DNA of 64,000 bases from contig JALHSP010000119.1 in the NCBI GenBank assembly GCA_022865305.1, forward strand, positions 43,053 to 107,052. Direction: 5' to 3'. The position numbers and the translations under genes are program-made. Source of the stretch: Bacteroidales bacterium (GTDB lineage Bacteria; Bacteroidota; Bacteroidia; Bacteroidales; VadinHA17). The first letter of the stretch is position 1; every line of letters begins with the position of its first letter. Shown here piece by piece: positions 48,153 through 57,216 of this stretch. The notes below the pieces were generated by a model, which was given only the letters and a program-made list of their open reading frames with translations, was not told the DNA's origin and ran no database searches.

Positions 48153-48962
48153 ATGCACCTGCTTGTCATTCCATGGGATGTTAATCCCGAGATATTCCGC
48201 ATAGGATCTTTTGCTGTAAGATGGTATGGTTTATTATTTGCCTCCGCATTTCTCTTCGGATATTTGATAATGAATAAGATTTTCAAAAATGAAAATCTTA
48301 GCGATACTGCGCTCGACAGGCTCACTATCTATATGGCAGTGGGGGTCATTGTCGGAGCAAGGCTGGGACACTGTTTTTTTTATGAACCGGGGTATTATCT
48401 ATCCCATCCCCTTGAGATCATCAAGATATGGAAAGGAGGTCTGGCAAGCCATGGTGCAGCAATTGGCATTTTGCTGGCAATCTGGTATTTTGTCAGAAAA
48501 GAAAAAATGGATTATACATGGGCTATTGACCGGATTGCTATTGTAGTTGCCCTTGCCGGCTTGTTTATCAGGACAGGCAACCTGATGAATTCTGAAATTT
48601 ATGGTGTTGAAACAACCTTACCATGGGGATTTGTTTTTTTAAGGGAAGGGGAGACTGTCCCGAAACACCCCACACAGATATATGAAGGCCTGTCATATTT
48701 GTTGATTTTTATATTACTCTACACAATATACTGGAGAAAAAAAGGAGAACATATTCAGGGATTGCTGATAAGCCTGGCCTGCATACTTATTTTTACAGCA
48801 CGTTTCTTTATTGAATTTATAAAGGAAGATCAGGTTCCCGAAATTGAGGCAGGAATGAATCTTAATATTGGTCAGTGGTTAAGTATTCCTTTTATAATTT
48901 TAGGATTCGTCTGGCTGTACTTCAGCCTGAAGAACAAAAAACGGGCAATAATAAAAAGGTAA
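48153..48962 (+). CDS. lgt: Prolipoprotein diacylglyceryl transferase
   Basis: GVIVGARLGHCFFYEP, GGLASHGAAIGI, RTGNLMNSEIYG, HPTQIYEGL. Confidence 0.94.
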   Translation: MHLLVIPWDVNPEIFRIGSFAVRWYGLLFASAFLFGYLIMNKIFKNENLSDTALDRLTIYMAVGVIVGARLGHCFFYEPGYYLSHPLEIIKIWKGGLASHGAAIGILLAIWYFVRKEKMDYTWAIDRIAIVVALAGLFIRTGNLMNSEIYGVETTLPWGFVFLREGETVPKHPTQIYEGLSYLLIFILLYTIYWRKKGEHIQGLLISLACILIFTARFFIEFIKEDQVPEIEAGMNLNIGQWLSIPFIILGFVWLYFSLKNKKRAIIKR

Positions 48963-48965
48963 ACC

Positions 48966-49547
48966 CTATTTTCTCAGGATACCGTTGAAAAGCACTTCAA
49001 GAATGCCATTCAACCGGTCCTCAATGTTTACTTCCCTTTTTTTCCAGAAGAGAGGAACTTCAAGTCCTTTCAACGTTGTCTGAACTGCCAGCGCAGTATA
49101 TTCGCTGTTCACAACATTAAATACTTTTTTCCGTGCTCCGTGATACAGAATCAGCCTGAGAATTGCCAGTTCCTCACGGTCATACTTTGACCTTATCTTC
49201 TCAATAAAATCAAAATGGTCAAGGTTTTTATCAAAGATGGCGTTGTAATAATTCGATAGTTTTTCGAACGATTTCATCCTTACAAAAACATAATTTCTCA
49301 TCTTATCAACAGGAGATTCGACCGATTTGATACTTGTAGTAAGCTCATTTCTAAGGATATTTGCCTCATATAAAACAACTGCTTCAAATATCTCTTCCTT
49401 GCTTTTATAATAATAATAAATGGAGCTTTTACCCATTTTAAGAGCTTTCGCAATTTCGTCCATGGTGGTTTTTTTAAACCCGTAACGGCTGAATATCTGC
49501 CCCGCAGAAATAATAACTTTCTTCCTAAACTCCTCTTTATTAATCAT
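48966..49547 (-). CDS. TetR-family transcriptional regulator
   Basis: FSRYGFKKTTMDEIAKALKMGKSSIYYYYKSKEEIFEAV. Confidence 0.93.
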   Translation of the reverse strand: MINKEEFRKKVIISAGQIFSRYGFKKTTMDEIAKALKMGKSSIYYYYKSKEEIFEAVVLYEANILRNELTTSIKSVESPVDKMRNYVFVRMKSFEKLSNYYNAIFDKNLDHFDFIEKIRSKYDREELAILRLILYHGARKKVFNVVNSEYTALAVQTTLKGLEVPLFWKKREVNIEDRLNGILEVLFNGILRK

Positions 49548-49761
49548 ATATTCAGTTTTTGGAGATCCTGCCCTTCTTTACTGCAAATTTAAGATTTAAT
49601 TAAGTCTATTCAAAATCTTCGAATAATCTGGTCGAGAATTTGAACTTATATAATTCTGAATTAATAATACTATTATTCAACATGGTATAGCCAGATATAA
49701 TATCCCTCAATATTTTGTAATTTTGATCATAATTAATTCAGGACAGCGAAAGATTTTAAGA

Positions 49762-50871
49762 ATGCTTGTATTCAATAAGAATTACCAGAGTATCTGGCCT
49801 GATGAATCAGATCCCTCTGTTATCAGGGTAATTGACCAGCAAAAATTGCCTTTTTTTTTCGAGACGAGGGAGTTGCGCTCTGTTGAAGATGTATACGGTG
49901 CAATTAAGGATATGACTATCCGCGGAGCTCCTCTTATAGGTGCTGCCGGTGCATTCGGGATATATCTTGCAACTCTTGAAATCACTTCACTTACAAATGT
50001 CGATCAGCATCTGGCAAATGCAGCAAGATATCTTATATCCTGCCGTCCTACTGCAGTAAACCTTTCCTGGGCGGTTAATTATGTTCTGGACAGGTTGAAA
50101 AAAGATACTTTTGCTCCTTCGCTCTCATCTGCAGCTCTGAAAGCAGCGATGGAGATCTGTGAAATGGAGAAGGAAAATTGCAGACAGATAGGCAAACATG
50201 GTCTGAAACTCATCGAGAAAATCAGTAAAAGGAAGAAAGGGAAACCTGTAAATATATTAACGCATTGTAATGCAGGCTGGCTTGCATGTGTTGACTATGG
50301 AACTGCAACATCACCAGTATATTTTGCCCATGATAAAGGAATTCCTGTCCATGTATGGGTTGATGAAACAAGGCCCCTGAATCAGGGAGCAAGACTCACT
50401 GCATGGGAACTGGGACAATACGGTGTCCCTTATACTTTAATTCCTGACAATACCGGAGGACACCTGATGCAGCACGGAATGGTGGATATCGTCATTGTGG
50501 GCAGTGACCGCACAACACGGACAGGAGATGTGGCCAATAAAATAGGTACATATCTCAAAGCCCTTGCCGCATATGATAATAAAATTCCTTTTTATTCAGC
50601 CCTGCCATCAACATCTATTGATTTTAACATAAGAAACGGATTATCAGAAATACCTGTTGAAGAACGCGATCCCGGGGAGGTAAAAACAGTTACAGGATTT
50701 ATTGACAAAAAAATCCTTTCCGTCAGAATCTGCCCGGAGAATGCGACGGCGGTCAATTATGCATTTGATGTGACCCCTGCAAAATATATTACAGGCCTTA
50801 TAACCGAAAAAGGAATTTGCCGGGCAACAGAAAAAGATATAAAAGAAATGTTTTCAGATAAATTCAAATAA
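49762..50871 (+). CDS. mtnA: S-methyl-5-thioribose-1-phosphate isomerase
   Basis: MTIRGAPLIGAAGAFGIYLA, LTHCNAGWLACVDYGTA, VDETRPLNQGARLTAWEL, VIVGSDRTTRTGDVANKIGTY. ORF extends to 49723. Confidence 0.93.
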   Translation: MLVFNKNYQSIWPDESDPSVIRVIDQQKLPFFFETRELRSVEDVYGAIKDMTIRGAPLIGAAGAFGIYLATLEITSLTNVDQHLANAARYLISCRPTAVNLSWAVNYVLDRLKKDTFAPSLSSAALKAAMEICEMEKENCRQIGKHGLKLIEKISKRKKGKPVNILTHCNAGWLACVDYGTATSPVYFAHDKGIPVHVWVDETRPLNQGARLTAWELGQYGVPYTLIPDNTGGHLMQHGMVDIVIVGSDRTTRTGDVANKIGTYLKALAAYDNKIPFYSALPSTSIDFNIRNGLSEIPVEERDPGEVKTVTGFIDKKILSVRICPENATAVNYAFDVTPAKYITGLITEKGICRATEKDIKEMFSDKFK

Positions 50872-50872
50872 A

Positions 50873-51475
50873 ATGGAAGGGGTAGTAAAATTTAATTGTC
50901 ACTGGAGCCAGTCCGGTCCCGTTATTTCAGACGAACAATATGAGATAATTAATTACTGGAGGGAAATCCTTTATAATATGGACCTGATAGGAGCCTATGA
51001 AAATGGCGTGGGATTTGGCAACATCAGCATGAGAATCAGGGGGGGCAATCAGTTTGTTATTACAGGATCTGCTACAGGTGAAATACCTGAACTTGAGCCG
51101 GGTCATTATGTAAAAGTAAATTCATTCAATATTGATGACAATGCAGTGCAATGTATCGGACCTTTAAAAGCATCTTCAGAATCTCTCACCCATGCTGCAA
51201 TATACCTTGCTGATCCGGGAGCAAATGCCGTGGTACATGTTCATAGTATTGATCTGTGGAATGAGCTTATTTATAAGGTGCCGACAACCAATCCATCAAT
51301 GGATTACGGAACAGCAGGTCTGGCAAAAGATATATTCAGACTTTTCAATGATTCTGATGTGTTCGAAAAAAGAATCATTATTATGGCGGGCGACAGAGCA
51401 GGGATCCTTACCTTCGGACACGACATGGATGAAGCAGTCAATGTGCTGATGAATTATCTCAGGAAAGAAAAATGA
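50873..51475 (+). CDS. Class II aldolase/adducin-family protein
   Basis: ASSESLTHAAIYLADPGANAVVHVHS; between mtnA and mtnP. Confidence 0.85.
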   Translation: MEGVVKFNCHWSQSGPVISDEQYEIINYWREILYNMDLIGAYENGVGFGNISMRIRGGNQFVITGSATGEIPELEPGHYVKVNSFNIDDNAVQCIGPLKASSESLTHAAIYLADPGANAVVHVHSIDLWNELIYKVPTTNPSMDYGTAGLAKDIFRLFNDSDVFEKRIIIMAGDRAGILTFGHDMDEAVNVLMNYLRKEK

Positions 51476-52221
51476 TTATAATTGGCATTATAGGAGGATC
51501 CGGACTGGAGAATCCGGAAATTTTAAAATCTCCGGAAGAAAAATTTTCAGATACTCCTTATGGTGCCCCATCCTCTCCCTTGTTGTGTGGCACTGTCAAT
51601 AATACAAAAACAGTAATCCTTTCCCGCCATGGATGGAATCATACCATTCCTCCTTCCCAGGTTAATAACCGTGCAAACATATTTGCGCTGAAGGATGCTG
51701 GCTGTACACATATTATTTCTACTACAGCATGCGGCAGCCTCAGGAAAGAAATAGAACGCGGAGATCTTGTGATGCCTGACCAGTTTATTGATTTTACACA
51801 TCACAGAACAAATACTTATTTTGAGGAATTTGAGCCCGGTAAAATGAAACATACTTCGATGGCAGATCCGTTTGATAACAATTTGCGTAACCTTATCATT
51901 TCATCAGCCCGGGATATCGGACTGAAAATACATCAGAAAGGAACTGTCATTACAATTGAAGGTCCGAGGTTCTCTACCAGGGCAGAATCGAGAATGTTCC
52001 GCATGTGGGGTGCTGATATAATCAATATGTCGGTTGCGCCTGAGGTAATCCTTGCCAATGAGCTTGGTATACCATATGCTGCCATAGCCATGAGCACTGA
52101 TTATGACAGCTGGAAAGAAGATGAAGTGCCTGTTTTATGGGAAGATGTTATTGCCGTATTTAATAAAAATGTCAATAATGTCATTCGTTTACTGCTCGAA
52201 GTTATCAGCAGGATCAGATAA
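51472..52221 (+). CDS. mtnP: S-methyl-5'-thioadenosine phosphorylase-like purine phosphorylase
   Basis: IGIIGGSGLENPEIL, SRHGWNHTIPPSQVNNRANIFAL, TIEGPRFSTRAESRMFRMWGADIINMSVAPEV, STDYDSW; 4-bp overlap with the aldolase gene. Confidence 0.93.
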   Translation: MIIIGIIGGSGLENPEILKSPEEKFSDTPYGAPSSPLLCGTVNNTKTVILSRHGWNHTIPPSQVNNRANIFALKDAGCTHIISTTACGSLRKEIERGDLVMPDQFIDFTHHRTNTYFEEFEPGKMKHTSMADPFDNNLRNLIISSARDIGLKIHQKGTVITIEGPRFSTRAESRMFRMWGADIINMSVAPEVILANELGIPYAAIAMSTDYDSWKEDEVPVLWEDVIAVFNKNVNNVIRLLLEVISRIR

Positions 52222-52295
52222 CCGTGTTCTTTCTTTTAATCAAGTTCTTGGATAATTACTGACAAATATTTAATATTGCAGTCCGTTTTAACGGA

Positions 52296-52369
52296 GGGCC
52301 CATAGCTCAGATGGTTAGAGCACCTGACTCATAATCAGGGGGTCGCTGGTTCGATCCCAGCTGGGCCCA
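52296..52369 (+). tRNA. tRNA-Met (CAT); element integration target
   Basis: GGGCCCATAGCTCAGATGGTTAGAGCACCTGACTCATAATCAGGGGGTCGCTGGTTCGATCCCAGCTGGGCCCA; loop CTCATAA. A lysidine-modified tRNA-Ile cannot be excluded. Confidence 0.93.
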
Positions 52370-52372
52370 CAT
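52357..52372 (+). repeat. attL core direct repeat
   Basis: ccagctgggcccacat, identical to 58626-58641. Confidence 0.88.
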
Positions 52373-52484
52373 CATTAGTTCACATACTCTTCTAATTCAA
52401 CATGTTAGAGGAGTTTTAATTTAATAGGGGACAATGCAGGGTACAGTTTATATCTCATTAAACCAGGTGGGGCCACAATAATCA

Positions 52485-52531
52485 AATATAAAACTCTTTA
52501 ATTAAATACTTTAAAGAGATTTTATATTTTT
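52485..52531. terminator. Long bulged hairpin, candidate bidirectional terminator between the tRNA and the cargo gene
   Basis: AATATAAAACTCTTTAA ... TTAAAGAGATTTTATATTTTT: about 16 bp with one bulged base, then a T-run. Confidence 0.55.
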
Positions 52532-52666
52532 AGAGGTCATATTGGGGATCGCTTTACTTAGAATAAGATATGCCCACAATTATGAACGTAGCATTGTCCG
52601 TGTTAGATGTTGCCTTTTATTAAAATTCTAAGCTTATTTCTATTCAACTAGATTGTCGAGGTTAGG

Positions 52667-55189
52667 TTATTTTACTTCATATTTTATCCTTCTGGTTAAA
52701 GGAATTCCCTCCTCAGTAACACCCTCGGCTGTTATATTTATTGTTGCAGGGCTGTCTGCATTATAATAATCAAGTTCAAATGATTTGTTTTTTTCGATTT
52801 TAAAATCAGGTTGCCAGAATATTGTGGATCGAACATCTGGCAGAAGAGTCTGAGATTCCTGGCTATTATATTCAGGAGAATAAAAGATCCTTGGTACATC
52901 AAAACCCGATAAAATTTTAAAAACAGAATTTGGAGACAATTCAATGGGATTTCTTTTAAATCCCTGGTAGGTTATAATGTTTATGACTCCGTTTGCTCCT
53001 CTCATTCCATATAATGGAGAAGCATTCAGAACATCAATCCTGTCGACCATTTTCATAGGCAGAGTAAGTATACTGATTAATCCCATTGTATCTACCTCAT
53101 AACCATCTAATAAAATTAATGCACCATGGGCTTTTGGTTTCTTTTCCTCAGAGAACTGATAAGAGAACTGATTGCGAATGTAAATCTCCACGTCATCCGG
53201 ATAATAGATGCTCCTGGGATTTATTCCCCTTTTTACCATTACTCCTGGGATCCTTCCGGATATAAAACTAAAAACATCTCCACCATAATTTTCCATAGCT
53301 GGGGTTACTAGTAGTTCTTTATCAGGAGTCGCGTAAAATCTGCGGCTTTCTTTTACCCTCAATTCCTGGGGAGTCTCTGCTCTCTTTGCTATAATTGATA
53401 CTTCACCCAGATTTATGGTATCACTTAATTTATATTTCTTCAAATTATTAATCCTTATGATAGCCTCCTGTTGAAAAACCTTAAGATTTTTTGAAATAAG
53501 AGTAAATTCAATTGTATCTGGTTTGATATATTCTATATCCGGCGGGTTATACTGTATTGAATCGACAAAAATCCTTCCTGACATTTTTTCTAAATTATTT
53601 GTAGATGAAATAAATGCCTTTGTATTCCCATAAATATCAAGCTCATCGAATATGTACGATCCTTTCTTATCTGTTTTTGTATCCAGAAACATGGAAGAAT
53701 TATACGAAAAAAGCCCAAGGTTTATCTTTGCCCCCTCTACAGGCTTATTATTTAACATCCTTTTCACATTACCTGAAATGCGAAAACCAATCTCATGCTT
53801 AAATGATGTTATCGAATCATATTTCCATTTAAAATCTCTCCATCCCTGCGTCATAAGAAGAAGATCAAGTTTCTGAAGTCTTTTTTTATTCTCGGGATCA
53901 AAATAGTACGATGGTTGTTCAATGGGTCCGTGCACATCCGATTCAAGAAGGAACCATGAAGCAATGGAAACCTGGAATGGTGAAGAATTATCCGTAAACT
54001 GTGACTCTGCAGCTGAAAACGAAAAGTCGCCAGTGCCGGAAAATGATGAATCACCTGATAATGATAAAAACACAGAAATTTTTTCCCTCGGTTTGTACTC
54101 TGCTTTATCTGTGATTACATTTATCCTGGTATCATCATTTCTTTGAAGGAAAAAGAGTCTTTCGGCAAGGGGCAATCCTTCAAATTCGGATAATGTAACC
54201 CTGATAATTCCGTCTGGCAGACTATCAAGGGGTACAAGATAATTGTTGACCAGTGAATCCAGTTTAATTTTTACCTTTTGGCTGACCAGGTTCCGTGAAG
54301 AGAGATTGACGGTAAATTCGTGATTTATAACTGATGGTAATGTAATTTCATTAGTACTAACTGTAAGTATCAGATTTTTATCGGGAGTTACAAAGGTCCG
54401 GATGACTACTCCTGCAGGGAAACTCGATGGCAGCTGAGCTTTTATTTCAGTCCCGTCTTTGCTCCTGACTTTTGTATAATATGTATATCCGGGAACGGGT
54501 TTAATATTGAAAAAGCCCATTCCCAGGTGAGTGCTGTTAAAAATCGTTATAAGTTCACCTGCTGAGGAGTATAATTCAATTGTGACATCAGATCCTTTAC
54601 CAAGGGCATTTACAGCTTTGAAAGCGACTGTTGAAGTGACATTATCAATCAGTGAGCCTCCCTCGGGGAAGAAACTGATTTCGATTTTATTCTGGATTTT
54701 TTGTTTGACTCTGTTCAATCCTCCACCATCATCATATGGATTTATTACTGTTATCTTTTTAAGAGAAAAGAAATGGTCATCATAATTCCGCATATGGTTA
54801 GTATATGCCCTTATCCTGTAAATTCCCGAGGGAATTGAATCAGCCAGGTTGAAATCACCATTTCCCAGGCCATTTGATATTCGGATTGTTCTGCTCTGAA
54901 CGATTTTTGAGTCAGGTGTTAATAGCTCAACATGAAGATTATTGGTATTAACAGAAAGTCTGTTTGTTGAAGGATCAACGGCATAAGCTTTGAACCAGAT
55001 GTCATCGCCTGAGGAATAGCTACTGCGGTCAATATGCAGGTAAACCTTCTCAGCTAATTGTTTTGTGACATCTTTATTAAAATCCTGCGTAGTATTGTTC
55101 GACCTGCTATTTGAGGTACTGAAAAGTGTTAATATCATTCCCAGAGCAAAAGAAATAAGGTTCATTGACGAATGTATTATAGTTTTCAT
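52667..55189 (-). CDS. Secreted macroglobulin (MG2)-like / TonB-plug-like surface protein, cargo of the element
   Basis: AEKVYLHIDRSSYSSGDDIWFKAYAVD...SIPSGIYRIRAYTNHMRNYDDHFFSLKKITVINP; later plug-like SFISGRIPGVMVKRG...ILLDGYEVD...VDRIDVLNASPLYGMRGANGVINIITYQG. Confidence 0.8.
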   Translation of the reverse strand: MKTIIHSSMNLISFALGMILTLFSTSNSRSNNTTQDFNKDVTKQLAEKVYLHIDRSSYSSGDDIWFKAYAVDPSTNRLSVNTNNLHVELLTPDSKIVQSRTIRISNGLGNGDFNLADSIPSGIYRIRAYTNHMRNYDDHFFSLKKITVINPYDDGGGLNRVKQKIQNKIEISFFPEGGSLIDNVTSTVAFKAVNALGKGSDVTIELYSSAGELITIFNSTHLGMGFFNIKPVPGYTYYTKVRSKDGTEIKAQLPSSFPAGVVIRTFVTPDKNLILTVSTNEITLPSVINHEFTVNLSSRNLVSQKVKIKLDSLVNNYLVPLDSLPDGIIRVTLSEFEGLPLAERLFFLQRNDDTRINVITDKAEYKPREKISVFLSLSGDSSFSGTGDFSFSAAESQFTDNSSPFQVSIASWFLLESDVHGPIEQPSYYFDPENKKRLQKLDLLLMTQGWRDFKWKYDSITSFKHEIGFRISGNVKRMLNNKPVEGAKINLGLFSYNSSMFLDTKTDKKGSYIFDELDIYGNTKAFISSTNNLEKMSGRIFVDSIQYNPPDIEYIKPDTIEFTLISKNLKVFQQEAIIRINNLKKYKLSDTINLGEVSIIAKRAETPQELRVKESRRFYATPDKELLVTPAMENYGGDVFSFISGRIPGVMVKRGINPRSIYYPDDVEIYIRNQFSYQFSEEKKPKAHGALILLDGYEVDTMGLISILTLPMKMVDRIDVLNASPLYGMRGANGVINIITYQGFKRNPIELSPNSVFKILSGFDVPRIFYSPEYNSQESQTLLPDVRSTIFWQPDFKIEKNKSFELDYYNADSPATINITAEGVTEEGIPLTRRIKYEVK

Positions 55190-55402
55190 TAAACAAGACC
55201 CTTCTATATTTATACTCTACTTATATAGTAGTTTTTTTTGTCAGAATTTATGGTCTCTAGAATTGAGTCCAGGTAGCAGCTAACTAACTAAATAGTGTTT
55301 TATATGAGTAATAAACTTAATCATATTATACTAAATCGGGTATTTATAAGTACCTTAATTTTAATTAATATATCAAATTTACTACATTATTAGTTAATCA
55401 TA

Positions 55403-56223
55403 TTACTTTGACTTATATATCATTTCATTGATGATATCCAAATCAGAAAAAATGTTCTCTTTTGGTCTGAATTTAAATCCAGCTACTTTGTAATTGTCAT
55501 TTAAATGAACATTATATTTATCCGGACTTTCTGGAATCTGGTCAAAGTATTTATCACTTTCATATTCTTCGAAGTTTATTGTAGTAAAGATCCTTGAAAC
55601 ATCCCTTGAACAATGCCAGGGGAAATGCCTAAATTCAATATCATTCTTTGTTATATACTTCGTTAAATAACCTATTAATGACTTTCTGTTTTTATCTACT
55701 TTTTTTACATCCACGCCGTTATAGTTTTCTGTTTTAATCTCCCTAAGTACATCAACTCCTTTTTCCCTTTCAGAAGCTAAACAGGAGGCCATAAAACCAT
55801 TTACCTTCCTTATTGGCATGAAATCATTAGTTAGAAGATGAAAATGAATTGTACCGTTCTTCTGTCGTTCTGCAATCCACAAATAGGATTTTAAACCACA
55901 GTTTTTTCAAGCCGGCTGAAAGCATTACATTTCTTCCTGACTTTTGATTTATTCAGTTTATAACTTTTTTTATTCTCCTTTAATATTTTTTCATCAATCG
56001 GGAATGATTCTTTTATTGTCTTCTTTAACTCATCTCTGATCTTTTGGTTGGCCCGTCTCTTATGATCTCTCTTTATTGTGATTATTTCCCCATCTACAAG
56101 CCTTTTATTTGATGAACCACTAAACAAAGAAATTAGTTTCCGTCTGTTAAATGAAATGCTTGAATAAGAAATTTGATATGACATAATTCTGAGTTTGAAA
56201 TGTTCGTACTTAAATAAATCCAT
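55403..56223 (-). CDS. HUH-type rolling-circle replication-associated protein, split in two ORFs (56223-55891 and 55882-55403) by an apparent frameshift at 55902-55907
   Basis: HUH motif GTIHFHLL, Tyr motif SLIGYLTKYITKN. A -1 shift in A6 joins ...FSRLEK to NCGLKSYLWIAERQKNGTIHFHLL. Confidence 0.7.
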
Positions 56224-56263
56224 TATAGGTTATTATAGGTAAATTATTATAGGTTAGCTCATG

Positions 56264-56482
56264 CTATTTGATTACATAAAGAAAATCAGGAATAATATTT
56301 CCTTTGTAAAATCTCTTCAGATATTGCCTTGTCCGACGATCATATACATTGAAATATTTCCATTCGGAATGTTTCTTATCTAGGAACTCTGCAAAACCAT
56401 TCAGCTTATGAACTTTTGACCATTTTTTAGCCTCCCCTGAAGTTAAAAACACGGTAACAGAATAATCATTATTATGTCCCAT
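56264..56482 (-). CDS. Small hypothetical protein of the element
   Basis: ORF packed 3 bp from the HTH gene stop; MGHNNDYSVTVFLTSGEAKKWSKVHKLNGFAEFLDK. Confidence 0.5.
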   Translation of the reverse strand: MGHNNDYSVTVFLTSGEAKKWSKVHKLNGFAEFLDKKHSEWKYFNVYDRRTRQYLKRFYKGNIIPDFLYVIK

Positions 56483-56484
56483 AA

Positions 56485-56781
56485 TTACCCCCTTTTATAC
56501 TTAATATTTTTAACCGCTTGTATTGCCTGGTTAATCTCTTCAGCTTTGTACAAAACTCGATTTCCTATTCTATAGGATTGTACAATTCCTGACTTAGACC
56601 AATTGTTTAGAGTCGGAAGGGAAATTTTAAGTATTTCTGCAACCTCAAACCGACTTAAATAAGGAAGTTTTCTTACTGATTCTTTAGGTTCAGATTCTTT
56701 TTTGATTTTCTCGTCGAGAACTTCTCTGAAAATCTTTCTGAGATCCTCAGTATTTATTCCTTGTAAAATAATTGAATCCAT
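56485..56781 (-). CDS. Helix-turn-helix (HTH_17/excisionase-like) protein
   Basis: LPYLSRFEVAEILKISLPTLNNWSKSGIVQSYRIGNRVLYKAEEINQAI. Confidence 0.85.
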   Translation of the reverse strand: MDSIILQGINTEDLRKIFREVLDEKIKKESEPKESVRKLPYLSRFEVAEILKISLPTLNNWSKSGIVQSYRIGNRVLYKAEEINQAIQAVKNIKYKRG

Positions 56782-56850
56782 ACTTTTACTGATTATAACA
56801 TCAGCAAAAATATGTCATCCATTATGCAGTAGTATTCTGCTGTAGTACGA

Positions 56851-57207
56851 CTATTTTTTCTTCTTTATTCTATCTATATCACTTTTAACTAGTTCAACTT
56901 GATCACTAAACCCTGCTTTTTCAAAATATTTAAGAATAATACTTAAGTTTTTTATGTTTTTCCAGTAGTATAATTCAGAAATATATTGTCTCGTTGTTTC
57001 CAAATCTCTTCCAATGATAGGTGCATAAATCTCTGCTCTTTTTATATTGCTCCTCGCATGTTTCCCTATACCTAAATAATCTAATATAAGCATTTGAACT
57101 ACATGCGATAATTGCTCTTTCTTTTCCCTTTTATGCCCTTCTAGTTCTTCAATTCTTTTTTCAAGAGTTAAAATCCTCAATTTGCTTCCATGTGTAATTG
57201 ATTGCAT
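56851..57207 (-). CDS. Hypothetical coiled-coil protein of the element
   Basis: ORF next to the integrase gene, same strand; LRILTLEKRIEELEGHKREKKEQLSHVVQML. Confidence 0.55.
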   Translation of the reverse strand: MQSITHGSKLRILTLEKRIEELEGHKREKKEQLSHVVQMLILDYLGIGKHARSNIKRAEIYAPIIGRDLETTRQYISELYYWKNIKNLSIILKYFEKAGFSDQVELVKSDIDRIKKKK

Positions 57208-57216
57208 AATCTTTCT

